From contig CANLLN010000001.1 in assembly GCA_947491945.1 (NCBI GenBank), positions 124,001 to 188,000 on the forward strand: a DNA stretch of 64,000 nucleotides. The letters are read 5' to 3'. Below are positions 17,533 through 26,133 of this stretch, piece after piece. The notes under the pieces are model-generated. The model searched no databases. It worked only from the letters and a program-made list of their open reading frames with translations, and was not told the DNA's origin. This DNA comes from an uncultured Carboxylicivirga sp. Lineage in GTDB: Bacteria > Bacteroidota > Bacteroidia > Bacteroidales > Marinilabiliaceae. The stretch's first letter is position 1; each line of letters begins with the position of its first letter. The translations under genes and the position numbers were made by a program.

Positions 17533-18297
17533 CTAGATATATCCTTTTAGTTTGTAAACCAGAATACCTACCCATTCCTTGGTAAGTAGTGGCCAGCATT
17601 GCAAGGTGTTGAGCGATGGCAGAAAATAATCAGCCGGCTTTAGGGGCTGATGATTGCTGAGCGTGTGTGCTGCCAGTGGTTTCACTGTAAAGCCTTGTTT
17701 TTTAAAGCAGGCGATGGCGCGTGGCAGATGAAAGCCCGAGCTTACCAGTATAATGCTTTTGTCCATATTCATACTGTCCATGAGTGCTGCTGTGTTAAGG
17801 GCATTTTCGTAGGTGTTGCGTGAGTTGACCTCAAAGAGAATATTTTGTGAGGGAATTCCTGTTTTAATCAGGAACTCATGCAGGTAATCAGCTTCGGGAC
17901 GTTCATCAAAATAGATTTCAGCCGAGCCACCGCTGATGATTATCTTCCTTTCCGGACGATCGTGATACAATAGTAAGCCTTGTAGTAAGCGATCGGTGGC
18001 TTCTTTAAAGTGGATACGACCTGTTTCGTCATCGTAGCTCGAAAGGCCGCCTAAAATAACAAGGTTGCCTTGTGTGTTTTTATGCTTTTCAAGTGCTTCG
18101 GCCGGATGCTCCCAACCTGAAACGCATTGTTGAAAGATAAAGGTGTTGGAGAAAAACAGGAAGATAGCAAGTGTTGAGAGGTGTATGATCTTTCTTAGTC
18201 TTTGCTTTTTAAGCAGAAAGCCAAGCACCAAAAGCAGTAGGCACCAGTTAAATGGTACCAAAAGGAAGCTCAGGATTTTAGATAGTAAGAAAAACAT
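17533..18297 (-). CDS. YdcF/SanA/ElyC family (DUF218) membrane protein
   Basis: 254 aa. Two N-terminal hydrophobic segments (about 4-28 and 35-55) precede a DUF218 domain starting at NLVILGGLSSYDDETG (about 78). The domain contains IIISGGSAE, SRNTYENA and ILVSSGFHLPRA. The GG...R/N.T.EN..SS.FH.PRA pattern is diagnostic of the DUF218/ElyC family, which has been linked to envelope polysaccharide or peptidoglycan carrier-lipid metabolism in enterobacteria. The active domain would face the periplasm or be membrane-associated. Confidence 0.88.
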   Translation of the reverse strand: MFFLLSKILSFLLVPFNWCLLLLVLGFLLKKQRLRKIIHLSTLAIFLFFSNTFIFQQCVSGWEHPAEALEKHKNTQGNLVILGGLSSYDDETGRIHFKEATDRLLQGLLLYHDRPERKIIISGGSAEIYFDERPEADYLHEFLIKTGIPSQNILFEVNSRNTYENALNTAALMDSMNMDKSIILVSSGFHLPRAIACFKKQGFTVKPLAAHTLSNHQPLKPADYFLPSLNTLQCWPLLTKEWVGILVYKLKGYI

Positions 18298-18388
18298 TTG
18301 CTTAGCTTAAAGTTTGGAAGTTAGCATAGTCCTTTTAATTTTGTTGTAAAGAAAAAACAAAGTAAGCAATCCAACAAAACTCTCTGTT

Positions 18389-18922
18389 ATGCATTTTAAC
18401 CAACTTCTTCGTGAGCGTAGCTCAGTGCGCGAGTATAAGTCGCTGAAAGTATCTAAAGCCCTGCTTGTTGAGGTGCTGGAGGCTGGTCGTATGGCTCCCT
18501 CGGCTGCCAATAGACAGCCCTGGCGTTTTATTCTGGTTTCGGAGGACGATAATCTGCAACCCTTAAAGGCGGCTTATGATCGGGAGTGGTTTAAAAAAGT
18601 TCCACAGGTCATTGTGGTTTGTGGCGATCACGAAGAGTCGTGGAAGCGTAAAATAGACGATAAGGATCACTGTGATGTGGATGCGGCCATAGCAGTGGAT
18701 CATATTACCTTACGCGCAGCAGAGTTGGGCTTGGGTACTTGCTGGGTATGTCACTTCGATCCTAAGATTGTGCGTGATGTACTGAATTTGCCCACCCATA
18801 TAGAACCCATTGCCTTATTGCCCATTGGGTATCCTTTGCGCGATGAAGTGCCGGAGAAGAAGCGCAAGCCTTTTTCTGAGATTGTGTTTGATCAAACTTA
18901 TGGTAAACCCCTTTTGAAGTAA
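18389..18922 (+). CDS. Nitroreductase family flavoprotein
   Basis: 177 aa. The N-terminal RERSSVREYKSLKVSK (FMN phosphate contacts), APSAANRQPWRFILV (about 36-50) and a late ELGLGTCWVCHF (about 112-123) are the standard motifs of the short, FMN-dependent nitroreductase fold. It probably reduces an unknown quinone, nitro compound or enone with NAD(P)H in the cytoplasm. The gene is short for the family (usual 165-220 aa) but complete. It is followed by a very strong terminator. Confidence 0.9.
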   Translation: MHFNQLLRERSSVREYKSLKVSKALLVEVLEAGRMAPSAANRQPWRFILVSEDDNLQPLKAAYDREWFKKVPQVIVVCGDHEESWKRKIDDKDHCDVDAAIAVDHITLRAAELGLGTCWVCHFDPKIVRDVLNLPTHIEPIALLPIGYPLRDEVPEKKRKPFSEIVFDQTYGKPLLK

Positions 18923-18965
18923 ATTTTTTTGATAATTCGCTACTCTCTCTGCTGAGACAAAAGAT

Positions 18966-19020
18966 AATAAGCAAGCCCGCAAGTTTAGCATTTCTTAAAC
19001 TTGCGGGCTTGCTTATTTTT
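18966..19020. terminator. Strong bidirectional rho-independent terminator between convergent genes
   Basis: A perfect 22-bp stem (18966-18987 with 18996-19017) with an 8-nt loop is followed by a T-run. It separates the nitroreductase gene (plus) from the DUF6588-like gene (minus). Confidence 0.88.
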
Positions 19021-19054
19021 TTGTTTCGTTGATAACGAGGTAAATTTTACGTGT

Positions 19055-20020
19055 CTAACGGAAGTTAATGCCTAAGCCGGCGGTAATTACGTCATAGTCG
19101 CCAATGCTGTAATCACCATGCAGTGATATGATGCCCAGGCGAATGCGCATGCCGGCATTAAAGTCAAAGCCATCAGTTTTATATTCCAAAGCAATGGGAG
19201 TGTCGATATCTTCATAGCCATTGAAAGCTCCTTTGAGGTCGAAGTTACTGGTGGTGGTTCCATAGCCCAGCCCTGTGTAGAAAGACACCACGGGAATATT
19301 CACACCCACAAGTAAACGCGTGGTAAAAGCACCGGCCTGTGTTTTCAGATTACCCTGTCCAATGCCTGCCTCTGATACTTTTAACTTGGCATCAAAATCG
19401 GTATAGGCCGCCAGTATAGAGGTATGTAAAAACGGAACGCGTTTCACAAAGGGGATGTAATCTTTTATGGAGTGCTTGAGACCAATGCCCCAAAGTCCGG
19501 CATTGCCATAATCACCAAAGCTGGTTTTGGGCATAAAGCGTCCCATTATCTCGGTGTGAAAGGGCAGGCCAATAGCCGCCTGTACCATGGGGCTGATGAA
19601 TATGTCTGCATCGGCACCTTCCATACTTAATATAGTATTTCTTTGCGGATCACCCTGTAGGTAAAAATCCATGCTTTGCCTGTCGCTGCCTGCCATGGTG
19701 GGAGCCATGCCTGTTTGCTTGGGGGCTACCGTTGACAGGGGAAGCGCATTTGGATCAAAGCTTTTCTTGCTGCCCGGTGCCTTGGTGTAACTGGCCGATA
19801 CGGTAATGTCAAAGCCTCCCAGTTTGTGTACTTTGGCAGAGTTGTACCAGCCACTGTTGAGGTTAACGCCCAGCATCTCGCCATAGGGAAGTAGGTAGGC
19901 CTCTGACAGTACATTGGCATCGGCCTGACCGGCTTTCAGAAAATCAATGATTTGTCCTTGTCCGAAGATAGGGGAGCTCGCGATGAGTGCAAGCCCGAGA
20001 AGTAGTTTAACTTTTTTCAT
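19055..20020 (-). CDS. Outer-membrane-type protein, DUF6588-like
   Basis: 321 aa with a signal peptide (MKKVKLLLGLALIASSPIFGQ). The mature N-terminus DFLKAGQADANVLSEAYLLPYGEML, seen as DFLKAG...ANVLSEAYL, and the phrase WYNSAKVHKLGGFDITVSAS match a Bacteroidota family of predicted outer-membrane barrels that I associate with DUF6588. It is beta-rich and ends in a strand VITAGLGINFR. No enzymatic motif. Single gene behind the strong terminator. Confidence 0.68.
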   Translation of the reverse strand: MKKVKLLLGLALIASSPIFGQGQIIDFLKAGQADANVLSEAYLLPYGEMLGVNLNSGWYNSAKVHKLGGFDITVSASYTKAPGSKKSFDPNALPLSTVAPKQTGMAPTMAGSDRQSMDFYLQGDPQRNTILSMEGADADIFISPMVQAAIGLPFHTEIMGRFMPKTSFGDYGNAGLWGIGLKHSIKDYIPFVKRVPFLHTSILAAYTDFDAKLKVSEAGIGQGNLKTQAGAFTTRLLVGVNIPVVSFYTGLGYGTTTSNFDLKGAFNGYEDIDTPIALEYKTDGFDFNAGMRIRLGIISLHGDYSIGDYDVITAGLGINFR

Positions 20021-20142
20021 TTCAATATGTATAGGTTGTTATTATACGATAATGGCCCCGATGCGAGGCGTCAGCGCTTGTTTAACGAACGTTATTGAAA
20101 AAGGTTTGTTTATAGGATGTGAATTTTCCTGTTTATGATGCT

Positions 20143-20150
20143 TACCTTTG
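20143..20150 (+). promoter_or_regulatory. -7 promoter box TACCTTTG before the M3 peptidase gene
   Basis: Exact TAnnTTTG match, 27 nt before the ATG at 20178. Confidence 0.45.
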
Positions 20151-20177
20151 TAGCAATTTTAAAAAGATAGTTTGACA

Positions 20178-22220
20178 ATGATATCTAATATTTTAAGTAA
20201 GAAGTTTGATACACCCTATCAGACACCCCCTTTCGAACGGATTAATGAAGCAAGCTACCTACCTGCTTTCAAAGAGTTAATAAAAAGTGCAAAAGCCGAG
20301 ATTCAGCAGATTGTTGATGATACGGCTCATCCCGATTTCTATAATACCATAGTGGCGCTTGAAAAGGCGGGACGTCAATTGGGTGTAGTCAGCCATATTT
20401 TCTTTAATCTAAACCATGCTGAAACCAATGAGCAGATACAGACCATTGCCCGTGAGGTATCGCCTCTGCTCACAGATTATTCCAATGATATATGGCTCAA
20501 TGCCGATTTATTTCGCAAAGTAAAGGAGGTATATGAATACCAGAGCCGGCGTGAGCTGTCCAGCGAGCAGGAGCGATTGCTAGAGGAAACCTACAAGGGC
20601 TTTGTTCGTCGTGGTGCCTTGCTCGAAGGAGCAGCACGTGATCGTTACCGTGCCATAACCACAGAGCTGTCAAAGCTGACGCTTCAGTTTGGTGAAAATC
20701 TACTGGCCGAGACCAATGCCTTTCAGTTGCATGTTACCCGCCAGGAGGAGCTGGCAGGCCTGCCCGAAGGAGTATTGGATGCTGCCGCTGAACTGGCCCG
20801 TCAGCAGGGTAAGGAAGGATGGATTTTCACACTACAGTTTCCCAGCTATATGCCTTTTATGAAGTATGCCCTTAACCGGGATTTGCGCAAGCAAATGTTT
20901 ATGGCCTATTCCAAGCGAGGAAATAATAACAATCAGCACGACAACAAGGAGCTCATCAAGAAGATTGTTAGCCTGCGTGTGGAGAAAGCCAGGCTATTAG
21001 GTTATGCCACCCATGCGCATTTTGTGCTGGAAGAAAATATGGCTTTACATCCCGATAAGGTCAATGGCTTTTTGCAGGAATTGCTGGATGCTTCCATTGA
21101 TGCCGCACGGGAAGATGTGAAGGCCGTGGAGGACTATGCCCGCACGCGGGGATTGGATGGAAAGCTGGAGCGCTGGGATTATGCTCTTTACAGCGAGCAG
21201 CTGAAAGCGGAGCGCTACGGATTGGATGACGAGGCCACGCGTCCGTATTTTCAGCTTGAGAAGGTAGAGCAGGGTGTGTTGGGATTAGCCACACGACTTT
21301 ACGGACTCACCTTTAAGGAAAATAAGCAAATCTCAAAGTATCACCATGAGGTGAAGACCTATGAAGTGTATGATGCTGATGGTACTTTCCTTAGTGTTTT
21401 TTACGTGGATTATCATCCGCGTACAAGCAAGCAGGGAGGTGCATGGATGACCAGCTTCAGGGAGCAATACCGTGATAATAACGGCGATGTGCGCCCGCAT
21501 GTTTCTATCGTTTGTAACTTTACCCGTCCCACGGAGAATAAGCCTTCTTTGTTGACCTTTAATGAGGTACAGACCTTTTTGCACGAGTTTGGCCATGCCC
21601 TGCACGGTATGTTAAGCAAGGTGAGCTATGAGAGTATGTCCGGAACCAATGTGTACCGCGATTTTGTGGAGCTCCCCTCGCAGATTATGGAAAACTGGGC
21701 CACTCAGAAGGAATGGTTGAAGGATGTGGGCGTCCACTATAAAACAGGCGAGCTGATTCCGGATGAACTGATTCAAAAAATTATCGATAGCGAAAACTAT
21801 CAGAGTGGTTATGCCATGGTGCGGCAGCTGAGCTTTGGCCTTAATGATATGGCCTGGCACTCGCTGGATGCAGCTTTTGAGGGCGATGTGATTGCTTTTG
21901 AGCGGGCGGCTATGGCGGCTACCGAGCTTTTTCCACTGGTTGAGGGAACGGCTTTTTCCACCGGCTTTGCCCATATTTTTGATGGTGGTTATGCTGCCGG
22001 GTATTATGGCTATAAATGGGCCGAGGTGCTCGATGCCGATGCTTTTGAGGCCTTTAAGGAAAAGGGTATTTTTGATAAAGAGACGGCAATACGTTTTCGG
22101 AAGGAGATACTGGAGAAAGGTGGTACTGCGCATCCTATGACTCTGTATAAGAATTTTAAGGGGCACGAGCCATCAGTTGAGCCCTTGCTAAAGCGCAGCG
22201 GACTGTTGAAGGAGGCGTAA
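20178..22220 (+). CDS. M3 family metallopeptidase (oligopeptidase A / dipeptidyl carboxypeptidase type)
   Basis: 680 aa. The ATG at 20178 is preferred to a TTG two codons before it. The zinc site HEFGHALHG is at about residues 468-476, with further family motifs FNEVQTFLHEF just before it and FVELPSQIMENW about 30 residues after, whose Glu is the expected third zinc ligand. There is no signal peptide, so it is probably cytoplasmic and degrades short peptides. Length fits the 670-700 aa Dcp/OpdA class. It is followed by its own wobble-containing terminator. Confidence 0.93.
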   Translation: MISNILSKKFDTPYQTPPFERINEASYLPAFKELIKSAKAEIQQIVDDTAHPDFYNTIVALEKAGRQLGVVSHIFFNLNHAETNEQIQTIAREVSPLLTDYSNDIWLNADLFRKVKEVYEYQSRRELSSEQERLLEETYKGFVRRGALLEGAARDRYRAITTELSKLTLQFGENLLAETNAFQLHVTRQEELAGLPEGVLDAAAELARQQGKEGWIFTLQFPSYMPFMKYALNRDLRKQMFMAYSKRGNNNNQHDNKELIKKIVSLRVEKARLLGYATHAHFVLEENMALHPDKVNGFLQELLDASIDAAREDVKAVEDYARTRGLDGKLERWDYALYSEQLKAERYGLDDEATRPYFQLEKVEQGVLGLATRLYGLTFKENKQISKYHHEVKTYEVYDADGTFLSVFYVDYHPRTSKQGGAWMTSFREQYRDNNGDVRPHVSIVCNFTRPTENKPSLLTFNEVQTFLHEFGHALHGMLSKVSYESMSGTNVYRDFVELPSQIMENWATQKEWLKDVGVHYKTGELIPDELIQKIIDSENYQSGYAMVRQLSFGLNDMAWHSLDAAFEGDVIAFERAAMAATELFPLVEGTAFSTGFAHIFDGGYAAGYYGYKWAEVLDADAFEAFKEKGIFDKETAIRFRKEILEKGGTAHPMTLYKNFKGHEPSVEPLLKRSGLLKEA

Positions 22221-22327
22221 GTTAATTAATGAGGTGAGTTGTATAAAAGTAGACTGATTTGTAGCTTGTTAATATTGTAAATGCAGCCTATGTTAATCAA
22301 TCAACTTTTAGATAAGAAACACTAATA

Positions 22328-22374
22328 ATGCCAAGTTAATAAGGTTCGATAGAGCCTGTTAGCTTGGTATTTTT
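22328..22374 (+). terminator. Rho-independent terminator after the M3 peptidase gene
   Basis: A 12-bp stem (22328-22339 with 22359-22370) whose two non-Watson-Crick positions become G-U pairs only in plus-strand RNA. An inner AGGUU/AGCCU helix extends it, and a T-run follows. The strand-specific wobble pairs support plus-strand use. Confidence 0.7.
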
Positions 22375-22517
22375 GGTAAAGTTTTCTGAGAGATGACATT
22401 AAGTAGGTTGTGATTTTTATTTTACAGTATTGTATTCTTGCAGTATAATTATTGTAATTGTTATCTTAGCGCTTTCATTATTGTTTGTTAGGAACTTTCG
22501 CTATTAAAAGTCATCTT

Positions 22518-23555
22518 ATGAAGAGACTGCATTATATTGATACTCTTAAGATAGTAGCTATTTTCATGGTTGTTTTTCAACACAATGATCTTAATTCAGC
22601 CATAAGATTTTACTTTCAATCATTTTCCGTATTACTTTTTTTTGTGGCTTCAGGGTTTGTGAGTAGCCCTAAAAGTCATTTGCCTTTTATGGATGTTCTT
22701 AAGAAATATATCAGACATTTGATGGCTCCATATTTTCTGATTAGCATAGTCCTTTATTTATTTTGGTTTTTCGTAGGGCGTTATTATGGTAATAAGGCTA
22801 TTTTAAAAAGTGATCCGTTGGATAATTTCATAGGAGTATTTTATGCTCAGGGAGGGTCTGAATATATGCAATGGGGTATTCCTATGTGGTTTCTTCCAAC
22901 TCTTTTCGTTGTTGTAATGCTTGATTATTTTGTTTCTAAGTTAAGATTACCCTTTCAAATATTGGCCACTTTGGTCTTTCCTGTTATTGGTATGGGTGCT
23001 TTTCAAGTGTTGGGTTATCATCTTCCATGGAGTATTGATATTGCCCTGGTTGTTTATTTGTTTTACTTTACGGGGAGGATATTTAAAAGGATTGATTTGG
23101 CAGAAGCAATTAAAGGGTGGGAACTTCCGATTTTCACACTATGTTTTGCAGTTCACTTGTACACGTCTCAGTTAAACGAAATCGTTGGTGTGCACAATGG
23201 TCAATATGGAAAATTCCTTGTTCTTATGTATTTCAATGCAATATTAGCATTTATATGGCTTTTTGCCTTGTTAAAAGTCGTGCCGAGTTGGAAACCATTA
23301 ACTTGGTTGGGTTGCAATACATTGCCGATTTTAGCATTTCATTTGCTGGCAATGACAATGATAAAAGGGGTGGCTCTTTTTGTCTTCCAACATGAAGTTA
23401 TTTTTACTCCTATTAACGCTGCTTTTTATGCTGTTTTGCAGATTTTTTTGTTGGTACCAGTTATTTTATTTTTAAATAAATATCTGCCTTTTTTTGTTGG
23501 TCAAGCTCAAAAAAAAGAACCCGTGTCGGATTCTTTAAGCGCGACGTCCTGGTGA
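22518..23555 (+). CDS. Acyltransferase 3 family integral membrane protein
   Basis: 345 aa from the ATG at 22518 (MKRLHYIDTLKIVAIFMVVFQH). The start RLHYIDTLKI..A...VV..H is the typical opening of acyltransferase-3 proteins, whose His early in the first helix is catalytic. About ten hydrophobic helices follow to the C-terminus. These enzymes O-acylate (often O-acetylate) sugars of surface polysaccharides. The gene is clearly richer in A+T than its neighbours on both sides, and no partner polysaccharide genes are adjacent, so recent transfer is plausible. It converges on the next gene with a 7-bp gap and no terminator. Confidence 0.85.
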   Translation: MKRLHYIDTLKIVAIFMVVFQHNDLNSAIRFYFQSFSVLLFFVASGFVSSPKSHLPFMDVLKKYIRHLMAPYFLISIVLYLFWFFVGRYYGNKAILKSDPLDNFIGVFYAQGGSEYMQWGIPMWFLPTLFVVVMLDYFVSKLRLPFQILATLVFPVIGMGAFQVLGYHLPWSIDIALVVYLFYFTGRIFKRIDLAEAIKGWELPIFTLCFAVHLYTSQLNEIVGVHNGQYGKFLVLMYFNAILAFIWLFALLKVVPSWKPLTWLGCNTLPILAFHLLAMTMIKGVALFVFQHEVIFTPINAAFYAVLQIFLLVPVILFLNKYLPFFVGQAQKKEPVSDSLSATSW

Positions 23556-23562
23556 TGCATTA

Positions 23563-24966
23563 TTATTTTTCATCCACCTGTAGCAGGCTCTCAAGGCGTT
23601 CTATTTGGCTTTGTTTATTTACTTCCCTTAGGCTGCGTGCTGTTTCGGTGTGGTACTGGTGACCTCTGATAAAGTTTAGTTGTAGTTGATTCCATTCGTC
23701 AAAAGTGCCAATCATGTTGCGCTCTTTCAGTTCCTGAAATAAGGTGTTGGAAACCGGGATAAAATCACTGCGCCCCAGGTAGTCAAGGTCTGAATCGCAG
23801 ATCACTTGCTCCAGCTTATCCTTGGGCTCTGGCGGAAATTTAGTGCTCAGAATTAAACGGCACACCGTGTCAATCTGATCCTGCGGATAGTGATAGTTAC
23901 CCAAAATATCACGGGCAATATTGGCGCCATGCATCTCATGCTCCTTGTAGTCGATGGTGTGTCCACTGTCGTGAAAAAGGGCGGCCAGTTTGAGTAGGAG
24001 AATCTCTTCTTCTTCCAACCCTTCGGCCCAACCAATCAGCTCCACCTCAGTTACTACATCAATGGTGTGTTTGATATTGTGGTAATAGAGGTCTTCGGGG
24101 AGTTTCTGTTCCAGTATATCCAGTAAATCTTCCTGAATATCCATAAACTGAATCAGACTGTACTTTGTATGAAAATTACGATTAGGCAGTAGTCCCTTGC
24201 CTTCAAGCGATAACTTGGGTAATATTCCCTTCACGGTGAACATATCGAGGAAACCCTTGTACTTTGCTGGCATTTTGCCGTTTTCTGACACGCTAAAAAA
24301 CTCCTTAATAAGTTCATAGGTCATTACCGATATATTGATATCACCACCATTACAGGCCATGCCCATTCGTGAGGCAATATTTACACTCTCGCCGGTGAGT
24401 GTGTAGGGCGAATTTTTCTTACCGGTTATCTCACCCAGCACCGGACCTGTGTGAATGCCGATGCTCAGTTGCCAGAAGGGCTCGGTGTCGCCATTGATTA
24501 TACAGCGTTTGGCAGCCGTTTGCATTTCCAGCGCTGCATTTGCCACGTCGATGGGATTGGTGCGGTTTTCTTCAAGAATACCGCCGGCAAACAGGAAAGT
24601 ATCGCCGATGGTTTTTACTTTCAGCACGCCATATTTTTTGGCAATATCGTCAAAGGTAAGGTAAAGCTCATCCAGGGCATCAATGAGTTTCTGAGCATGG
24701 GGGTTGCCATTGATGCGGTCGAAACCTTTCACGGTGGCATATAAAACAGATACCATTTTAAAACGTTTAACACGCTTTTTCGATGGCATCTTCAGGCGTT
24801 CTTCAATTTCTTCGTAGGAATATTCTGACAATAGGTTCAGGTATTTTTCGTTCTGCTTCTGAATAATTTCGTAGCGGCCAACAAGTCCCTGTAGCTGATC
24901 GTTTAGTTCCTTGTTGCGATTGGCTAGTTTGGTAATTCTCAGAATATAATCTTCAATGCTTTCCAT
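23563..24966 (-). CDS. Class III nucleotidyl cyclase-like domain fused to an HD phosphohydrolase domain
   Basis: 467 aa from the ATG at 24966. Residues about 1-60 form a coiled coil (TKLANRNKELNDQLQGLVGR and on). About 75-260 is a class III cyclase homology domain: MVSVLYATVKGFDRI, LKVKTIGDTFLFAGG, LSIGIHTGPVLGEI and YTLTGESVNIASRMG. About 310-450 is an HD domain (HNIKHTIDVV, ALFHDSGHTID, DSDLDYLG). In ordinary cyclases the first metal-binding Asp sits where this protein has Thr (ATVKGF instead of ADxxGF). The second Asp (IGD), the substrate Lys (KTIGD) and the transition-state Asn and Arg (VNIASR) are present. Cyclase activity is therefore doubtful; the HD domain looks complete, with His, HD and a distal Asp. 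It could turn over or sense a cyclic or linear nucleotide. Cytoplasmic, single gene. Confidence 0.82.
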   Translation of the reverse strand: MESIEDYILRITKLANRNKELNDQLQGLVGRYEIIQKQNEKYLNLLSEYSYEEIEERLKMPSKKRVKRFKMVSVLYATVKGFDRINGNPHAQKLIDALDELYLTFDDIAKKYGVLKVKTIGDTFLFAGGILEENRTNPIDVANAALEMQTAAKRCIINGDTEPFWQLSIGIHTGPVLGEITGKKNSPYTLTGESVNIASRMGMACNGGDINISVMTYELIKEFFSVSENGKMPAKYKGFLDMFTVKGILPKLSLEGKGLLPNRNFHTKYSLIQFMDIQEDLLDILEQKLPEDLYYHNIKHTIDVVTEVELIGWAEGLEEEEILLLKLAALFHDSGHTIDYKEHEMHGANIARDILGNYHYPQDQIDTVCRLILSTKFPPEPKDKLEQVICDSDLDYLGRSDFIPVSNTLFQELKERNMIGTFDEWNQLQLNFIRGHQYHTETARSLREVNKQSQIERLESLLQVDEK

Positions 24967-25172
24967 TGCTTGGGAATTTATATTGAGCCTTAAAATAATG
25001 CATTGCATACACATATAAAAAATAGCGGAGGCAGATTAAGTTAAGGCCTTTGGGTAAAATGTCTATCCGATAGTACGTTAGTAGGGCAAAAAATATTGCT
25101 TTTATTTACGATAGGCGTCAAATAATGGATAAACGTCCTGATCGAGAGCATGAATTACAAATGTAATACTAC

Positions 25173-26102
25173 CTATGGTTTTAGAAGCGATGTTACGCGT
25201 TCTATGCGTTGATCCATTGGCTCAAAGGCATCTACCCAATGTATGGTGAAACCGCGACGTTCCATACCCCTGAACCAGGTCATTTGTCGTTTGGCAAACT
25301 GATGGATGGCCACATTCAGCTTATCAAACATTTGTTTATAGCTAAGTTCGCCCATTACATGCTGGGTAAGGAACTTATACTCCAGGCCGTAATAAATGAG
25401 GTCGACGGGGGCAATGCCCTTATCCAGCAGCTGCTTTACTTCGTCAATCATACCTTCTTGGAGTCGCTTTTTCAGGCGAGCCGTTATTTTACGACGTCTG
25501 GCCTCGCGGTCAATGTTCACCCCAATGATTAAGGGATTTATCTCGGGTAGCTTCACCTCAAGCTCCGGGTTGTTCTTGTAATATTCTTCTATTTCGATGG
25601 CGCGTATGGCGCGTTTGACCGTATCGGTATCGGTTTGGTTGTGCAGGGTTTTATATTCGGACAGCAGGGCACTCAGTGTTTTTAGGTCTTTGCCCTGTAG
25701 CTCATCGCGCAGCTTTTGGTTGACCGGTACATTTATCAGTTTATACTGTTTCAGTACCGACTCAATGTACATACCCGTGCCACCACACATAATTGGCCAG
25801 TGTTTATTGGCCTGCACCTGTTCAAAGGCTTTAAAGAAGTCGGCCTGATATTCAAATACATTGTACTTATAGCCGGCATCTACGATGTCAATCAGATGAT
25901 GGGGAATGGTGTATCCCTCAATGGTGTAGTCTTCAATGTCCTTACCGGTACCCAGATCCATACCGCGGTACAGTTGTCGCGAGTCGGCACTGATGATTTC
26001 GCCCTTGAGCGCCCGTGCCAGGTGAGCCGCAAAAGTGGTTTTGCCCGAGGCAGTAGGGCCCAGGATGACAATGAGGTTATAGGGTGAGTCGTACTGTTCC
26101 AT
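25173..26102 (-). CDS. miaA: tRNA dimethylallyltransferase
   Basis: 309 aa from the ATG at 26102. A longer frame reaches 26174 and would overlap the upstream recQ gene, but the family length (about 300-316 aa) and the start of the P-loop (VILGPTASGKTT, residues 9-20) favour the shorter form. SADSRQLYRGMDLGTGKD (about 37-54) carries the catalytic Asp region, although GTGKD differs from the usual GTAKP. MCGGTGMYI is also conserved. The enzyme adds an isopentenyl group to A37 of tRNAs that read UNN codons. Bacteroidota often carry two MiaA paralogues, and the variant motif suggests this may be the less canonical one. The 31-bp gap to recQ suggests cotranscription. Confidence 0.88.
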   Translation of the reverse strand: MEQYDSPYNLIVILGPTASGKTTFAAHLARALKGEIISADSRQLYRGMDLGTGKDIEDYTIEGYTIPHHLIDIVDAGYKYNVFEYQADFFKAFEQVQANKHWPIMCGGTGMYIESVLKQYKLINVPVNQKLRDELQGKDLKTLSALLSEYKTLHNQTDTDTVKRAIRAIEIEEYYKNNPELEVKLPEINPLIIGVNIDREARRRKITARLKKRLQEGMIDEVKQLLDKGIAPVDLIYYGLEYKFLTQHVMGELSYKQMFDKLNVAIHQFAKRQMTWFRGMERRGFTIHWVDAFEPMDQRIERVTSLLKP

Positions 26103-26133
26103 CTGATGTTCTTTCAAAACTTTAATAAATTGT

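Noticed and set aside
21612-22166. 184-codon minus-strand frame inside the M3 peptidase gene
   Set aside because: Antisense shadow of a well-supported peptidase gene with intact zinc motif.
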